This document shows positions 39,697-51,978 of a DNA stretch of 64,000 bases, one piece after another. How positions within the stretch are numbered: position 1 is the stretch's first letter; the number at the start of each line of letters is the position of its first letter. The DNA comes from Thiomonas intermedia (lineage in GTDB: Bacteria > Pseudomonadota > Gammaproteobacteria > Burkholderiales > Burkholderiaceae_C): assembly GCF_002028405.1 (NCBI RefSeq), contig NZ_CP020046.1, forward strand, positions 2,418,001 to 2,482,000, read 5' to 3'. Position numbers and translations under genes: made by a program. A model generated the notes under the pieces. It saw only the letters and a list, made by a program, of their open reading frames with translations. It did not search any database and was not told where the DNA came from.

Positions 39697-41286
39697 ATGC
39701 TCGACGACACCCTGCTTTCCCAACTCAAGGCCTACCTGGAGCGCGTGGCCCAGCCTTTTGTGCTCGTGGCGTCGCTGGACGACAGCGACAACGCCGCGCA
39801 GATGCGCACCCTGCTGGAGCAGATCGCGGGTCTTTCCGACAAGATTTCGGTGCGGTTCGACGGCACCGAGGCGCGTCGCCCGTCCTTCGCCCTGGAGCGT
39901 GTCTCGGGGCCGACGCAGCATCTGCGGTTTGCCGCGATTCCGCTGGGCCACGAATTCACCTCGCTGGTGCTGGCGTTGTTGTGGACGGGGGGGCATCCGC
40001 CCAAGGTCGAGCCCGAGACTCTCGAGGCGATCCGCCAGCTCGACGGCGACTATCGCTTCGAGGTGTATATGTCGCTGAGCTGCCATAACTGCCCGGACGT
40101 GGTGCAGGCGCTCTCGCTGATGGCCGTACTCAACCCCCGGGTGCAGACCGTGGTCGTCGACGGTGCGCTGTACCAGGGCGAGGTCGAGTCGCGGCAGATC
40201 ATGGCTGTGCCCACGGTGTATCTGAACGGCGAACTGTTCGGCAGCGGCCGCATGGATGTCGCCGAAATCGTGGCCAAGCTCGACAGCGGCTCCGCGCAAC
40301 GCGATGCCGCCAGGCTCAACGCCAAAGAGCCGTACGACGTGCTCATCGTCGGCGGCGGGCCCGCCGGTGCGGCCGCCGCGGTGTACGCAGCGCGCAAGGG
40401 CATACGCGTGGGGGTGGCGGCCGAGCGCTTCGGCGGGCAGGTCAACGACACGCTGGCCATCGAGAACTACATCTCGGTGCTGGAGACCGACGGCCCGAAG
40501 TTTGCCGCTGCGCTGGAGTCGCATGTGCGGGAGTACGGCGTCGATCTTCTCAATCAGCAGCGCGCCGAAAAACTCATTCCCGCCGAGGAGGAAGGCGGCA
40601 TGATCACGGTCGAATTCGCCAGTGGCGGACAGTTGCAGTCCCGCAGCGTCATTCTCTCCACCGGCGCCCGCTGGCGCACGGTCAACGTGCCGGGCGAAGC
40701 CGAATATCGCAACAAGGGCGTGGCCTACTGTCCGCACTGCGACGGCCCGCTGTTCAAGGGCAAGCGGGTGAGCGTGATCGGCGGAGGCAATTCGGGCGTG
40801 GAGGCGGCCATTGATCTGGCGGGTCTGGTGGCGCATGTCACCCTGCTGGAATTCGCACCCGAACTGCGTGCGGACGCGGTGCTGGTGAGCAAGCTGCGCA
40901 GCTTGCCCAACGTCACCATCCACACGCATGCGCAAACCACCGAGATCACCGGTGACGGCGGCAAGGTGAATGGCCTGAGCTATACCGATCGCGCCACCGG
41001 CGAAAGCCATCACCTGCCGCTCGAAGGCGTGTTCGTGCAGATTGGCCTGGTGCCCAATACCGAATGGCTCAAGGGCGTGGTCGAGCTGAGCCGATTCGGC
41101 GAGATCGTGGTGGATGCCAAGGGTCAGACCTCGGTGCCCGGCGTGATGGCCGCGGGTGACGTGACGACCGTGCCGTACAAGCAGATCGTCATTGCGGCGG
41201 GTGACGGCGCCAAGGCCGCTCTCAGCGCCTTCGACTATCTGATCCGCACGCCGATGCCGCAGACGGCCGACGCCGTCGCCGCCTGA
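39697..41286 (+). CDS. ahpF: Alkyl hydroperoxide reductase subunit F
   Basis: 529-aa flavoprotein disulfide reductase recycling AhpC. N-terminal tandem thioredoxin domain with [11 protein letters not shown] (about 127-137), FAD motif [19 protein letters not shown] motif [12 protein letters not shown] and the redox-active pair in AYCPHCDGP (about 345-353). ATG at 39697 with AAGGAG 6 nt upstream is preferred to an in-frame ATG at 39607. 142 nt after ahpC. Confidence 0.97.
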   Translation: MLDDTLLSQLKAYLERVAQPFVLVASLDDSDNAAQMRTLLEQIAGLSDKISVRFDGTEARRPSFALERVSGPTQHLRFAAIPLGHEFTSLVLALLWTGGHPPKVEPETLEAIRQLDGDYRFEVYMSLSCHNCPDVVQALSLMAVLNPRVQTVVVDGALYQGEVESRQIMAVPTVYLNGELFGSGRMDVAEIVAKLDSGSAQRDAARLNAKEPYDVLIVGGGPAGAAAAVYAARKGIRVGVAAERFGGQVNDTLAIENYISVLETDGPKFAAALESHVREYGVDLLNQQRAEKLIPAEEEGGMITVEFASGGQLQSRSVILSTGARWRTVNVPGEAEYRNKGVAYCPHCDGPLFKGKRVSVIGGGNSGVEAAIDLAGLVAHVTLLEFAPELRADAVLVSKLRSLPNVTIHTHAQTTEITGDGGKVNGLSYTDRATGESHHLPLEGVFVQIGLVPNTEWLKGVVELSRFGEIVVDAKGQTSVPGVMAAGDVTTVPYKQIVIAAGDGAKAALSAFDYLIRTPMPQTADAVAA

Positions 41287-41326
41287 GCGCGCAGCCGGAT
41301 CTGCGGGGCAGATAGCCTTGAGGCGA

Positions 41327-41360
41327 GCGAGAAAGCCCGGGCTGCCGGGCGATTTCTCGC
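41327..41360 (+). other. Long hairpin after ahpF
   Basis: GCGAGAAA-GCCCGG (41327-41340) pairs with CCGGGC-GA-TTTCTCGC (41345-41360), a 14-bp stem with a 2-nt bulge and GCTG loop. No T-run follows, so it is probably an mRNA-stabilising or factor-dependent end structure after ahpF rather than a simple intrinsic terminator. Confidence 0.5.
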
Positions 41361-41427
41361 CAGCGCCATCCGCGCGGGGAGGGCCGTCGATACACTGGCG
41401 CTGCCCTCAGACTTTGTGAGAACCGAC

Positions 41428-42216
41428 ATGCTGTTGATGGTCCTGTCCCCCGCCAAATCGCTCGACTACACCACCCCGCCGACGACCGCCTTCGCCACTC
41501 AGCCGCAGTTCATCCGGCAGGCCAAGACGCTGGTGGACGGTCTGCGCAAACAGAGCCCGCAGCAGCTCAGTGCGCTCATGGGCATCTCCGACAAGCTGGC
41601 CGCGCTCAATGCCGCCCGGTTCGCTGACTGGAAGCCGCAGTTCACGCCCGAGGACAGCAAACAGGCCGTGCTGGCCTTCAACGGTGATGTCTACGAAGGG
41701 CTGGATGCAAACAGCCTGAGCGAGAAGGATCTGCAGTGGGCACAGCAGCATCTGCGCGTGCTCAGCGGTCTTTACGGCGTCTTGCGTCCGCTCGATCTGA
41801 TGCGCCCCTACCGCCTTGAGATGGGCACGGCCTGGCCCAATGCCCAGGGCAAGGATCTGTATGCCTATTGGGGCTCGCAGATCGCCGAGAACCTCAACGC
41901 CGAATGGGCCGACGGCAAGGGCGAGCCCGTGCTGGTGAATCTGGCCTCCGACGAGTATTTCCGCAGCGTCGATCGACGCGTGCTCCAGGCGCGTGTGGTG
42001 CAGCCCGTGTTTCAGGACGGAACGCCGCAGAAGGGCTACAAGGTGGTCAGCTTCTACGCCAAGCGCGCGCGCGGGCTCATGGCGCGTTACGTCATCAAAC
42101 ACCGGTTTTCCAACGTGGAACGACTCAAGGCCTTCGACAGCGAGGGCTACCGCTTCGTGCCCGAAGCCTCCAAGGCCGATCAGTGGATTTTCCGGCGCGA
42201 CAAGACGTCGGCATGA
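41428..42216 (+). CDS. yaaA: YaaA/DUF328 peroxide-stress protein
   Basis: 262-aa protein. MLLMVLSPAKSLDY start and GLYGVLRPLDLMRPYRLEMG (around 118-137) identify YaaA, which in E. coli lowers free iron during peroxide stress and is OxyR-controlled. Its location after ahpCF fits that role. ATG at 41428 preferred over GTG at 41416. The stop overlaps the next start by 4 nt. Confidence 0.94.
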   Translation: MLLMVLSPAKSLDYTTPPTTAFATQPQFIRQAKTLVDGLRKQSPQQLSALMGISDKLAALNAARFADWKPQFTPEDSKQAVLAFNGDVYEGLDANSLSEKDLQWAQQHLRVLSGLYGVLRPLDLMRPYRLEMGTAWPNAQGKDLYAYWGSQIAENLNAEWADGKGEPVLVNLASDEYFRSVDRRVLQARVVQPVFQDGTPQKGYKVVSFYAKRARGLMARYVIKHRFSNVERLKAFDSEGYRFVPEASKADQWIFRRDKTSA

Positions 42217-42587
42217 GCGCGATGCCCACTCTCAAGGTTTATGGCCTGACCCAGTGCGACACCGTCAAGCGGGCGCGGCAGTGGCTGCAGTCGCAAGGCC
42301 TGGACTATCAATTCATCGATTTCAAGAAGACCCCGCCCCACGCGAGCCAGATCGCGGCCTGGGCCGATGCCGTCGGATGGGAGGCGCTGCTGAACAGGCG
42401 CGGCACCACCTGGCGCAAGCTCGATGCGGCTACGCAGGCCGCGGTGAACGATGCCGCCAGCGCGGTGGCTGTTCTGGCGCAGCACCCCAGCGCCATCAGG
42501 CGTCCGGTGGTCGAGGCGGGCGGCGCGTTGCTGGTCGGGTTCGACGAGGCTGCCTGGCGCGAGGCGCTATCGTCCTTCGCGCGATAG
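42213..42587 (+). CDS. ArsC/Spx-family protein, YffB-like
   Basis: 124-aa thioredoxin-fold protein. KVYGLTQCDTVKRARQWL (about 8-25) has the single Cys of the YffB branch of the ArsC family, followed by FIDFKKTPP and NRRGTTWRKL. YffB-type proteins bind glutathione; true arsenate reduction is unlikely. ATGA overlap with yaaA indicates co-translation. Its 3' end overlaps the convergent GMC gene by 21 bp. Confidence 0.88.
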   Translation: MSAMPTLKVYGLTQCDTVKRARQWLQSQGLDYQFIDFKKTPPHASQIAAWADAVGWEALLNRRGTTWRKLDAATQAAVNDAASAVAVLAQHPSAIRRPVVEAGGALLVGFDEAAWREALSSFAR

Positions 42588-43829
42588 ACGCCAGGCGAGA
42601 TCGCTGCCCAGCGCCAGCAGGGTGAGGGTGGGCGGCAGTCCCCACGGCTCGGGAATGACCGAGGCGTCGCACACATGCAGGTTCGGGCTGTGACAGCTCA
42701 GGCGTTCGTCGAGCAATTCGCCCAGCCGCACCGAACCGCCCGGATGCGCCGCGACCCAGGGTGAGACGTAAGGCCTGCCTGCGCCCGCCGCCTTCAGCAC
42801 TGCCCGGGCCTGCTCGACACCCGTGCGCATCTTCAGCTTGTCGCCCAGCCCGAAACGCCGCCAGGGGCGGCCGTGCGCGTCGATGCGTCCTTCGATGTCG
42901 TCGCGGATCTTCACCATGATCATCGCGGTGTGGCCGTAGTTGAGCAACTGATCGGGCCGGCCGGCGGCCCAGGTGAAGGCGCGAAAGAAATGAGCCGGGA
43001 TGGTGATGTCGGACAGCATGTAGCCGGCCTCGGTGTCGAAGTAACCGGCCGACATGGCAATGTCGTGCGACTGCCTTGCAAGCGGCACATGGGCCATGAC
43101 GATGCGCAACGGGTCGCAGAAGAAACCATGGCCCGCCTGCTCTATCCCGCTGCGCTGCAGGATGGCCGGGCTGGCAATGCCGCCCGCACTCAGGATGACG
43201 CGTCCGGCGCGGAAGATCTGCATCGCGCCGTGATCGCGCGCCTCGACGCCGATCGCCCGTCCCTGCTCGAACAGCACCCGCGTCGCCTGCACGCCGGTGC
43301 GCAGCTCGGCGCCATGCGCGACGGCCTGCTCCAGCAGGGTGTGCGCTGACCAGAACGCCTCGGGCGGGCAGTGGCCGTGCCCGCAGCGCGAGGGATCGAT
43401 CATTTTCGGCAGGCGCTGCCAGGGCAGCCCGAGCGACCGCCCCGCCTGCATTAGTAGGGAAGGGATGGGGGCGAGCAGATCCTCGCGCAACGGTTCGTGG
43501 GGACATTCGGCCAGCACCCGTTCGAGTGCGGGCGAAAGGTCGATGCCGTGACGGGCGAACATCGCCAGCGGCGGGCGTGTGGCCGTATGGAAGAAGGTGA
43601 CCGAGCCGCCTCCCACGCGCAGGCTGCGCAGCAGCACCACGCCGGGCGCGATGTGCATGGCCTCCTTGCGGCGCAGCAGCCCGAGCAGCTGGGTGCCGGG
43701 CGGCGGGCCGGAGCCTTGTTCCAGAATGCGGACCCGCGCACCCGCCCGCGCCAGATCCCGTGCCACCATGGCGCCCGCCGGGCCGGACCCGACCACGAGG
43801 ACGTCGGGTATCGGCGCGGTGTCGGCCAT
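42567..43829 (-). CDS. GMC-type FAD oxidoreductase
   Basis: 420-aa flavoprotein. FAD motif VLVVGSGPAGAMVARDLA (about 10-27), VILSAGGIASPAILQRSG in the middle, an AAHPGGSVRLG block and C-terminal VCDASVIPEPWGLPPTLTLLALGSDLA are GMC-like. The protein is shorter than typical 500-600-aa GMC enzymes. No alcohol or sugar pathway genes adjoin it, so the substrate is unknown. Convergent with the YffB-like gene, 51 nt before acnA. Confidence 0.82.
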   Translation of the reverse strand: MADTAPIPDVLVVGSGPAGAMVARDLARAGARVRILEQGSGPPPGTQLLGLLRRKEAMHIAPGVVLLRSLRVGGGSVTFFHTATRPPLAMFARHGIDLSPALERVLAECPHEPLREDLLAPIPSLLMQAGRSLGLPWQRLPKMIDPSRCGHGHCPPEAFWSAHTLLEQAVAHGAELRTGVQATRVLFEQGRAIGVEARDHGAMQIFRAGRVILSAGGIASPAILQRSGIEQAGHGFFCDPLRIVMAHVPLARQSHDIAMSAGYFDTEAGYMLSDITIPAHFFRAFTWAAGRPDQLLNYGHTAMIMVKIRDDIEGRIDAHGRPWRRFGLGDKLKMRTGVEQARAVLKAAGAGRPYVSPWVAAHPGGSVRLGELLDERLSCHSPNLHVCDASVIPEPWGLPPTLTLLALGSDLAWRLSREGR

Positions 43830-43880
43830 GCTGGAAGCCCGGAGCCGGATCGGCGCCTTGCTGGGAACTCAGCCGGAAAC

Positions 43881-46616
43881 TCAGGCCGCCAGCAGTTGCC
43901 GCAGCACGAAGGGCAGGATGCCGCCGTGCTGGTAGTAGTCGACCTCGATCGGCGTGTCGATGCGCAGCTTGAGTTTGACCTCCTGCTTGCTGCCGTCAGT
44001 ACGGGTGATGATCAGCAGGGCGTCCTGTTGCGGGCGCAGGCTGTCGCCCAGCTCGATGGCGAAGGTCTCGTCGCCCTTGATGCCCAGCGACTCCCACGAA
44101 TCGTTGCCGAGGAACTGCAGCGGCAACACGCCCATGCCGACCAGATTGGAGCGGTGAATGCGCTCGAAACTGCGCGCCACCACGGCCTTCACGCCCAGGA
44201 GCTGCGTGCCCTTGGCCGCCCAGTCGCGGCTGGAACCCGTGCCGTATTCCTCGCCCGCGAAGATGACGGTGGGTGTGCCATCGGCGATGTACTGCATCGC
44301 AGCATCGTAGATGAACATCTTCTTGCCCGAGGGCTGGAACAGAGTGACGCCGCCTTCCTCGCGCGAGCCGTCTGCGGCCGCAGGGATCATCAGGTTCTTG
44401 ATGCGCACGTTGGCAAAGGTGCCGCGCATCATGACCTCATGGTTGCCGCGGCGGGAGCCGTAGGAGTTGAAATCGGCCTTGAGCACGCCGTTGGCCAACA
44501 GCCATTGGCCGGCCGGCGAACTGTCCTTGATCGACCCCGCCGGAGAGATGTGGTCGGTGGTGATGGAATCGCCGAACAGTGCAAGCGCCTTGGCGCCGCG
44601 CACCTGCAGCGAGGTCGCAGCGGGCTCCATGCCGAACCCGGCAAAGAACGGCGGCTCGGCGATGTAGGTGCTCTTGGGCCAGTCGTAAACCTGACCCTTG
44701 ACGCCTTCGATCTTTTTCCAGAGCTTGCCTGGGTGCGTGGCGACCTGGGCGTAGTTTTCCCGGAACACCTTGGGGTTCATCGCGAACTTCATCAGCTTGG
44801 CGACTTCGTCACCCGTGGGCCAGATGTCGCCCAGATAGACGGGCTTGCCGCCCTTGCCATAGCCCACCGGTTCGGTCATCAGGTCGCGGCGCACCGTGCC
44901 GGCGATGGCGTAGGCCACCACCAGCGGCGGGCTGGCGAGAAAGTTGCCCTTGATGTTCGGGTGGATGCGCGCCTCGAAGTTGCGGTTGCCCGACAGCACG
45001 GCGGTGCACACCAGGTTGTTGTCCACCACGGTCTTCTCGATCTCGGGTGCCAGCGGCCCGGCGTTGCCGATGCAAGTGGTGCAGCCGTAGGCGGCGACGT
45101 TGAAGCCCAGTTTTTCCAGGTAGGGCAGCAGGCCGGCCTTTTCCAGGTACTCGGTGACCACGCGCGAGCCGGGGGCCAGCGAGGTCTTGATGTGCTTCTT
45201 GACCTTGAGCCCGGCTTCCACGGCCTTCTTCGCCAGCAGGCCGGCCGCCAGCAGCACGCTGGGGTTGGAGGTGTTGGTGCACGAGGTGATGGCGGCAATG
45301 AGCACGTCGCCGTCGGCGATGTCGATGCCATCGCTGGTCTTGAAGCTCTCTTGCAGGCGTCCGGCCGGCTGGTTGAAGCCGTTGTCGGCCACAGGCTTGG
45401 CGAACAGCGACTCGAACTGGCTCTTGACGCCGCCGAGTTCGATGCGGTCTTGCGGGCGCTTCGGTCCGGCCAGCGAGGGGGCGACGGTGCCGAGGTCGAG
45501 CGTGAGGGTTTGCGAATAGTCGATCTGGCCAGCCTTGGGGACGCCGTACAGCTTTTGTGCCTTGAAGTAGGCCTCGAACAGCTCGATCTCGGCCTTGGTG
45601 CGGCCGGTTCCTTTGAAGTAGTCGATGGTCTTGTCGTCCACCGGGAAGAAACCCATGGTCGCGCCATATTCGGGCGCCATATTGCCGATGGTCGCGCGGT
45701 CGGTGACCGACAGGCTGGCGGTGCCCTCGCCGAAGAATTCGACGAACTTGCCCACCACCTTGGCCTTGCGCAGCATTTCGGTGATCGTGAGCACCAGATC
45801 GGTGGCGGTCACGCCACCGCACAGCTTGCCTTTGAGCTCCACGCCGACGACGTCAGGGGTGAGGAAATAGACCGGCTGGCCGAGCATGGCGGCTTCCGCC
45901 TCGATGCCGCCCACGCCCCAGGCCACCACGCCGATGCCGTTGATCATGGTGGTGTGGCTGTCGGTGCCCACCAGGGTGTCGGGATAGGCCACGCCGTCTT
46001 GGGTCTTGTGCACGCCGCGGGCGAGGAATTCGAGGTTGACCTGGTGCACGATGCCGAAGCCCGGGGGCACGACGCCGAAGGTGTCGAAGGCCTGCATGCC
46101 CCACTTCATGAACTGGTAGCGTTCCTTGTTGCGCTGGAATTCGATCTGCATGTTCAGGTCGAGCGCCTTCTTGGTGCCGTAGTCGTCGATCATGACCGAG
46201 TGATCAACCACCAGATCGACCGGCACCAGCGGCTCGATGGCCTTGGGATTCTTGTGCATCTGCTCGGCCGTGCTGCGCATCGCGGCGAGGTCGGCGAGCA
46301 GGGGCACGCCGGTGAAGTCCTGCAGCACCACGCGGGCGACGACGAAGGGAATCTCCTCGGTGCGGGCGGCGCCGGGCTTCCAGGCGGCGAGCTGCTTGAC
46401 GTGCTCGGGCAGAACCTTCTTGCCGTCGCAGTTTCGCAGCACCGACTCGAGCACGATGCGGATGGAGACCGGCAGGCGAGACAGATCCGCGCCGAGCTCT
46501 TTGGCGAGCTGGGGCAGGGAGTAGAACTGGGCGGACTTGCCCGAGGCGGTCTTGAAGGTTTTGCGCGTCTTGGCGTAGGCGTGCGCGGCTGTGGCGCTGG
46601 CGGCTTGGGCTGGCAT
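43881..46616 (-). CDS. acnA: Aconitate hydratase A
   Basis: 911-aa aconitase. [28 protein letters not shown] start region and HSVMIDDYG are AcnA features. Iron-sulfur ligands: [11 protein letters not shown] and [11 protein letters not shown] in the middle. C-terminal swivel domain includes [19 protein letters not shown]. Serves the TCA cycle and, with PrpD, could rehydrate 2-methyl-cis-aconitate. 14 nt after prpD. Confidence 0.96.
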   Translation of the reverse strand: MPAQAASATAAHAYAKTRKTFKTASGKSAQFYSLPQLAKELGADLSRLPVSIRIVLESVLRNCDGKKVLPEHVKQLAAWKPGAARTEEIPFVVARVVLQDFTGVPLLADLAAMRSTAEQMHKNPKAIEPLVPVDLVVDHSVMIDDYGTKKALDLNMQIEFQRNKERYQFMKWGMQAFDTFGVVPPGFGIVHQVNLEFLARGVHKTQDGVAYPDTLVGTDSHTTMINGIGVVAWGVGGIEAEAAMLGQPVYFLTPDVVGVELKGKLCGGVTATDLVLTITEMLRKAKVVGKFVEFFGEGTASLSVTDRATIGNMAPEYGATMGFFPVDDKTIDYFKGTGRTKAEIELFEAYFKAQKLYGVPKAGQIDYSQTLTLDLGTVAPSLAGPKRPQDRIELGGVKSQFESLFAKPVADNGFNQPAGRLQESFKTSDGIDIADGDVLIAAITSCTNTSNPSVLLAAGLLAKKAVEAGLKVKKHIKTSLAPGSRVVTEYLEKAGLLPYLEKLGFNVAAYGCTTCIGNAGPLAPEIEKTVVDNNLVCTAVLSGNRNFEARIHPNIKGNFLASPPLVVAYAIAGTVRRDLMTEPVGYGKGGKPVYLGDIWPTGDEVAKLMKFAMNPKVFRENYAQVATHPGKLWKKIEGVKGQVYDWPKSTYIAEPPFFAGFGMEPAATSLQVRGAKALALFGDSITTDHISPAGSIKDSSPAGQWLLANGVLKADFNSYGSRRGNHEVMMRGTFANVRIKNLMIPAAADGSREEGGVTLFQPSGKKMFIYDAAMQYIADGTPTVIFAGEEYGTGSSRDWAAKGTQLLGVKAVVARSFERIHRSNLVGMGVLPLQFLGNDSWESLGIKGDETFAIELGDSLRPQQDALLIITRTDGSKQEVKLKLRIDTPIEVDYYQHGGILPFVLRQLLAA

Positions 46617-46630
46617 GGAGTTCTCCGGGT

Positions 46631-48085
46631 TCAGATGACGTACAGATCGACGTAGTCGTGCACGGGCATGGATTCAAGCAAGTTCTGATCCAGCGACACG
46701 TCGAGAATGGCCTTTTGCTGCTTGCCCGGAAAGCGCCGTGCCAGGTTGGTGCGGAACTTGGCTTCGAGCTGGGGAATGCCGTCGGCGCGGCGGCGCTTGT
46801 GACCGATGGGATACTCGACGGCCACCTCGGGCAGCACCGAACCGTCTTTGAGGGTGACGGTCAGGGCGTTGGCGATGGAGCGCTTTTCGGGATCGTGGTA
46901 ATCGCGGGTGTATTGCGGGTCTTCGACGCAGCTGATCTTGTCGCGCAGGGCATCGATGCGCGGGTCTGCGGCCACGGCGTCTTCGTAGTCGGCGGCCGTC
47001 AGGCGGCCGAACAGCAGCGGCACCGCCACCATGTACTGGATGCAGTGGTCGCGGTCGGCCGGGTTGTTCAGCGGACCCTTCTTGTCGATGATGCGGATGC
47101 AGGCTTCGTGGGTGCGAATGGTGATGGCGGCGATGTCTTCAGCCGTCTTGCCTGCGGCCCCCAGCTGCTGGTGCAGCGTCATCGCGGCTTCCACCGCGGT
47201 CTGGCTGTGGAACTCGGCCGGGAAGCTGATCTTGAACAGCACGTTTTCCATCACATAGCTGCCGTAAGGCCGCTGGAACTTGAACGGCTGGCCCTTGAAC
47301 AGCACGTCGTAGAAGCCCCAGGTCTTGGCGCTCAGCACGCTGGGGTAGCCCATTTCGCCCGTCTTGGCGATGAGCGCCAGACGCACACCGCGACTGGTGG
47401 CGTCGCCGGCGGCCCAGCTCTTGCGGCTGCCCGTGTTGGGGGCGTGACGGTAGGTGCGCAGGCTCTGGCCGTCCACCCACGCCAGCGAGACGGCGTTGAT
47501 GATCTCGTCGCGGGAAAGGCCCAGCATGCGCGCCACCACTGCGGTGGTGGCGACCTTGACCAGCACCACATGATCGAGGCCGACCTTGTTGAAGCTGTTC
47601 TCCAGTGCGATCACGCCCTGGATCTCATGCGCCTGAATCATGGCGGTGAGTACGTCGCGCATGGTCAGTGGCGGCTTGCCCGCGGCCACGGCGTTGCGGC
47701 TCAGCCAGTCGGCCACGGCGAGGATGCCGCCCAGGTTGTCAGACGGGTGCCCCCATTCGGCGGCCAGCCAGGTGTCGTTGAAGTCCAGCCAGCGGATCAT
47801 TGCGCCGATGTTGAACGCGGCCTGCACCGGATCGAGCTGGAACGAGGTGCCGGGCACCTTGGCGCCGTGCGGCACCACGGTGCCGGGAACGATGGGGCCG
47901 AGCAACTTGGTGCAGGCCGGGTACTCCAGCGCTTCCAAACCGCATCCGAGCGTGTCGATCAGGCAGTTGCGCGCGGTGTCGAAGGCCAGCGCGGTGTCGG
48001 CCCGCTTGGGGTCGAGGACGTAATCAACTATGTCGATCAGAACCTGATCGGGATTGGGGCGGACGTTGGAAATCGCTGAGGACAT
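46631..48085 (-). CDS. prpD: 2-methylcitrate dehydratase
   Basis: 484-aa enzyme dehydrating 2-methylcitrate in propionate oxidation. [28 protein letters not shown] around 100-125 and [22 protein letters not shown] with [29 protein letters not shown] are PrpD signatures. Full length. Situated upstream of acnA in the same direction. Confidence 0.95.
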   Translation of the reverse strand: MSSAISNVRPNPDQVLIDIVDYVLDPKRADTALAFDTARNCLIDTLGCGLEALEYPACTKLLGPIVPGTVVPHGAKVPGTSFQLDPVQAAFNIGAMIRWLDFNDTWLAAEWGHPSDNLGGILAVADWLSRNAVAAGKPPLTMRDVLTAMIQAHEIQGVIALENSFNKVGLDHVVLVKVATTAVVARMLGLSRDEIINAVSLAWVDGQSLRTYRHAPNTGSRKSWAAGDATSRGVRLALIAKTGEMGYPSVLSAKTWGFYDVLFKGQPFKFQRPYGSYVMENVLFKISFPAEFHSQTAVEAAMTLHQQLGAAGKTAEDIAAITIRTHEACIRIIDKKGPLNNPADRDHCIQYMVAVPLLFGRLTAADYEDAVAADPRIDALRDKISCVEDPQYTRDYHDPEKRSIANALTVTLKDGSVLPEVAVEYPIGHKRRRADGIPQLEAKFRTNLARRFPGKQQKAILDVSLDQNLLESMPVHDYVDLYVI

Positions 48086-48106
48086 GGATGGAGAGAGAGA
48101 AGCCCG

Positions 48107-48610
48107 TCAGGGCGAGGGAACGCAATCGTCGGCCAATCGCGTCATGTTCTTCTTGTCGAACAGCATGCTTTTGGTCGGGATCTGAATGAGGACGAAGCCG
48201 GCCTTGACATCGTCGAAGTGGTAGGCGCCGGTCGAGGTGGGCTTGCGCTTGAGGACGTAGTGTTTCTTGTTCCAGGTGATCAACACGGCCCCATCGTTGG
48301 TGCCCTCGACCTTCACATCCATCGGAATGCGACGACTGCCGCACACCAAGTGTCCGGCCTTCAGCGCGAACACGGGGTTCACGTCGGGATAGCCATTCTC
48401 GGTACCTGCGGGTGGGGCAGCCGGATTGAGCAAGGCGGGGGTGGTTGTGGCTGCGGCGGCCACCACGGTCGGCGCGGGCGCGGCGGTCTTGGCGGACACC
48501 GCCGGGTCGGGCTGCGCGGTCTTGTCGGTGGCGCCCTGGGCATGGGCCGAGAGACTCAGCACGCAGGACAGGCCCACGAGCCCGGAGAGAAGGGAGAACT
48601 TGCGCTTCAT
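48107..48610 (-). CDS. Secreted MliC-like protein of unknown role
   Basis: 167-aa protein with a clear signal peptide (KRKFSLLSGLVGLSCVLSLSAHA-QG). A low-complexity Ala/Thr/Pro linker spans about 24-75. The C-terminal domain, with Cys near the start (HLVCGSRRIP) and end (MTRLADDC) and a beta-rich core, resembles lysozyme inhibitor MliC folds; this is tentative. It is inserted between prpC and prpD, unusual for a propionate operon. Confidence 0.7.
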   Translation of the reverse strand: MKRKFSLLSGLVGLSCVLSLSAHAQGATDKTAQPDPAVSAKTAAPAPTVVAAAATTTPALLNPAAPPAGTENGYPDVNPVFALKAGHLVCGSRRIPMDVKVEGTNDGAVLITWNKKHYVLKRKPTSTGAYHFDDVKAGFVLIQIPTKSMLFDKKNMTRLADDCVPSP

Positions 48611-48713
48611 ATCAGACACTCCACGAACGACGGAACACGGGAAAAACCGCTCCGGGTCGGCGTGAGTGACGGGTCTGGCGCGTCTGCATGGCGTAGCGTG
48701 CGCGTGACGGGGC

Positions 48714-49877
48714 TCAGGAACGCTGTGAGAGCGGCACGAACTGCAAATTTTCCGGGCCAGTGTAATTCGCGCTGGGCCGAATAATCTTGTTGTCCTGTCG
48801 CTGTTCCACCACATGCGCGCTCCAACCGCTGGTGCGGGAAATGACGAACAGCGGGGTGAACATGGCGGTGGGCACGCCCATGAGGCTGTAGCTCACGGCA
48901 CTGAACCAGTCGAGATTGGGAAACATCTTCTTCACGTCCCACATCACCGTCTCCAGCCGCTCGGCGATGTCGAACAGGCGCATGTCCTTCTGATCGGCGG
49001 AAAGCCGCCGGGCGACTTCCTTGATGACCTTGTTGCGCGGATCGGCGATGGTGTAGACCGGATGGCCGAAGCCGATCACCACTTCCTTGTTGGCGACCCT
49101 GCTGCGGATGTCGGCCTCGGCCTCATCGGGGCTGGCGTAGCGCCGCTGAATGTCGAGCGCCACTTCGTTGGCGCCGCCATGCTTGGGTCCGCGCAGGGCG
49201 CCGATGGCGCCGGTGATGGCGCTGAACAGATCGCTGCCCGTGCCGGCGATGACGCGGGCGGTGAAGGTGGAGGCGTTGAACTCGTGCTCGGCGTAGAGAA
49301 TGAGCGAGGTGTGCATCGCCCGTTCCCACAACGCGCCGGGCTTGTGGCCGTGCAGCAGGTGCAGGAAGTGACCGCCGATGGAGTCGTCATCAGTCTCGAC
49401 GTCGATGCGGCGGCCGTTGGCGGCGAAATGCCACCAGTACAGCAGCATCGAGCCCTGGCAGGCCATGAGCTTGTCGGCAATGTCGCGGGCGCCGGCCTCG
49501 TTGTGGTCGTCTTTCTCGGGCATGACGCAGCCCAGCACGGACACGCCGGTGCGCAGCACGTCCATCGGATGGGCCGAAGGCGGCAGTTGTTCCAGCGCGG
49601 TCTTCACGGCCGCGGGCAGGCCGCGCAGACGGCGCAGCTTGGTCTTGTAGGCCGCGAGTTCGGCGGTGTTGGGCAGCTTGCCGTGGACCAGCAGGTGGGC
49701 GACTTCTTCGAACTCGCAGGCTTCGGCCAAGTCGAGGATGTCGTAGCCGCGGTAGTGCAGGTCGTTGCCGGTGCGCCCCACTGTGCACAGGGCCGTATTG
49801 CCGGCCGTGACCCCGGACAGTGCTACCGATTTTTTCGGCTTGAAGGTCATGCCTGCGGGCGCTGCGTCATCACTCAT
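48714..49877 (-). CDS. prpC: 2-methylcitrate synthase
   Basis: 387-aa citrate-synthase-fold enzyme joining propionyl-CoA and oxaloacetate. [33 protein letters not shown] at the N-terminus is PrpC-type. Catalytic His in HEFNAST and [14 protein letters not shown], and Asp region in [17 protein letters not shown]. Distinct from the citrate synthase GltA at 56.7 kb. 27 nt after prpB. Confidence 0.95.
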   Translation of the reverse strand: MSDDAAPAGMTFKPKKSVALSGVTAGNTALCTVGRTGNDLHYRGYDILDLAEACEFEEVAHLLVHGKLPNTAELAAYKTKLRRLRGLPAAVKTALEQLPPSAHPMDVLRTGVSVLGCVMPEKDDHNEAGARDIADKLMACQGSMLLYWWHFAANGRRIDVETDDDSIGGHFLHLLHGHKPGALWERAMHTSLILYAEHEFNASTFTARVIAGTGSDLFSAITGAIGALRGPKHGGANEVALDIQRRYASPDEAEADIRSRVANKEVVIGFGHPVYTIADPRNKVIKEVARRLSADQKDMRLFDIAERLETVMWDVKKMFPNLDWFSAVSYSLMGVPTAMFTPLFVISRTSGWSAHVVEQRQDNKIIRPSANYTGPENLQFVPLSQRS

Positions 49878-49904
49878 GGGTGTCTCCTCGGAATGCCGTT
49901 GGGT

Positions 49905-50795
49905 TCACGATGGCTTTTTGCCGGAAAAGATGGCGTCCAGCCGTTGCTCGTAGGCGTGGTAGCCGATGCTTTCGTACAGCTCGGTGCGGGTTTGCATGAG
50001 CGGCACCACGGCCTTTTGCGTGCCCTCGCGCCGCAGGGTTTGATACACGGTCTGCGCCGCCTTGTTCATGGCGCGAAACGCTGAAAGCGGGTAGAGCGCC
50101 ATGGCCACGCCCGCGCTGCGCAGCTCATCGACGGTGAACAGTGGCGTGGCGCCGAACTCGGTGATGTTGGCCAGCAGGGGCACGCCGACCGCCTGACCGA
50201 ACTTGCGGTAGGTGTCGAGATCGAGCGCGGCCTCGGCGAAGATGGCGTCGGCCCCGGCTTCGGCGCAGGCGCGGGCGCGGGCGATGGCCGCGTCCAGTCC
50301 CTCGACGGCGATGGCATCGGTGCGGGCGATGAGGTAGAAGTCGGGATCGCTACGGGCGTCGACCGCGGCCTTGATGCGATCGACCATTTCGCCACTGCTG
50401 ACGATTTCCTTGCCGGGGCGGTGGCCGCAGCGCTTGGCACCGACCTGGTCTTCGATGTGCAGGCCGGCGGCGCCGAATTTGATGAGGCTCTTGACGGTCC
50501 GAGCGATGTTGAAGGCGCTCGGGCCAAAGCCGGTATCCACGTCCACCAGCAGGGGCAGATCGCAGACATCGGTGATGCGGCGCACGTCGGTGAGCACGTC
50601 ATCGAGGGTGTTGATGCCCAGATCGGGCATGCCCAGGGAGCCGGCCGCCACGCCGCCCCCGGAGAGGTAAATGGCCTTGAAGCCCGCCTGCTGGGCCAGC
50701 AAGGCGTGGTTGGCGTTGATCGTGCCCACGATCTGCAGCGGGCTTTCCTGCGTCAAGGCCAGGCGCAGCTGCGCGCCAGCGGTCGGGTGGGTCAT
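49905..50795 (-). CDS. prpB: 2-methylisocitrate lyase
   Basis: 296-aa lyase giving succinate and pyruvate. [20 protein letters not shown] (about 43-62), DVDTGFG (about 85-91), and the catalytic loop [16 protein letters not shown] (about 119-134, KRCGH motif) are diagnostic. ATG at 50795 lies 7 nt after the mdh stop; frames open further upstream overlap mdh and are not used. Confidence 0.96.
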   Translation of the reverse strand: MTHPTAGAQLRLALTQESPLQIVGTINANHALLAQQAGFKAIYLSGGGVAAGSLGMPDLGINTLDDVLTDVRRITDVCDLPLLVDVDTGFGPSAFNIARTVKSLIKFGAAGLHIEDQVGAKRCGHRPGKEIVSSGEMVDRIKAAVDARSDPDFYLIARTDAIAVEGLDAAIARARACAEAGADAIFAEAALDLDTYRKFGQAVGVPLLANITEFGATPLFTVDELRSAGVAMALYPLSAFRAMNKAAQTVYQTLRREGTQKAVVPLMQTRTELYESIGYHAYEQRLDAIFSGKKPS

Positions 50796-50802
50796 GGCGG
50801 GT

Positions 50803-51789
<987 letters not shown>

Positions 51790-51862
51790 GGGGAAACTCC
51801 TGGGTCGTTGTCGGTTGATGGGGGCGACCGCCTTGTGAGGGCCGCCGCTGCAGGTGATCGGA

Positions 51863-51898
51863 CCAGGCTGACCTGGCGCGACGGCAAGGCGTCTTGCC
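51863..51898 (-). other. Two hairpins in the mdh leader
   Basis: CCAGG (51863-51867)/CCTGG (51872-51876) and GGCAAG (51883-51888)/CTTGCC (51893-51898) form two adjacent perfect stems with 4-nt loops. If mdh is transcribed from near the 51.98-kb palindrome, they lie inside a leader of about 170-190 nt. Confidence 0.35.
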
Positions 51899-51978
51899 GC
51901 GGTAGGGCAGCGGCCTTTGTGCACCGCAGTATGCAGGGCAGTGTAGGACGGGCCTCAGCCCTCGTCAATCACTCATCT

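Noticed and set aside
43497-46655. Plus-strand open frame of over 1000 codons opposite acnA
   Set aside because: Antisense shadow; acnA is full length with all catalytic motifs on the other strand.
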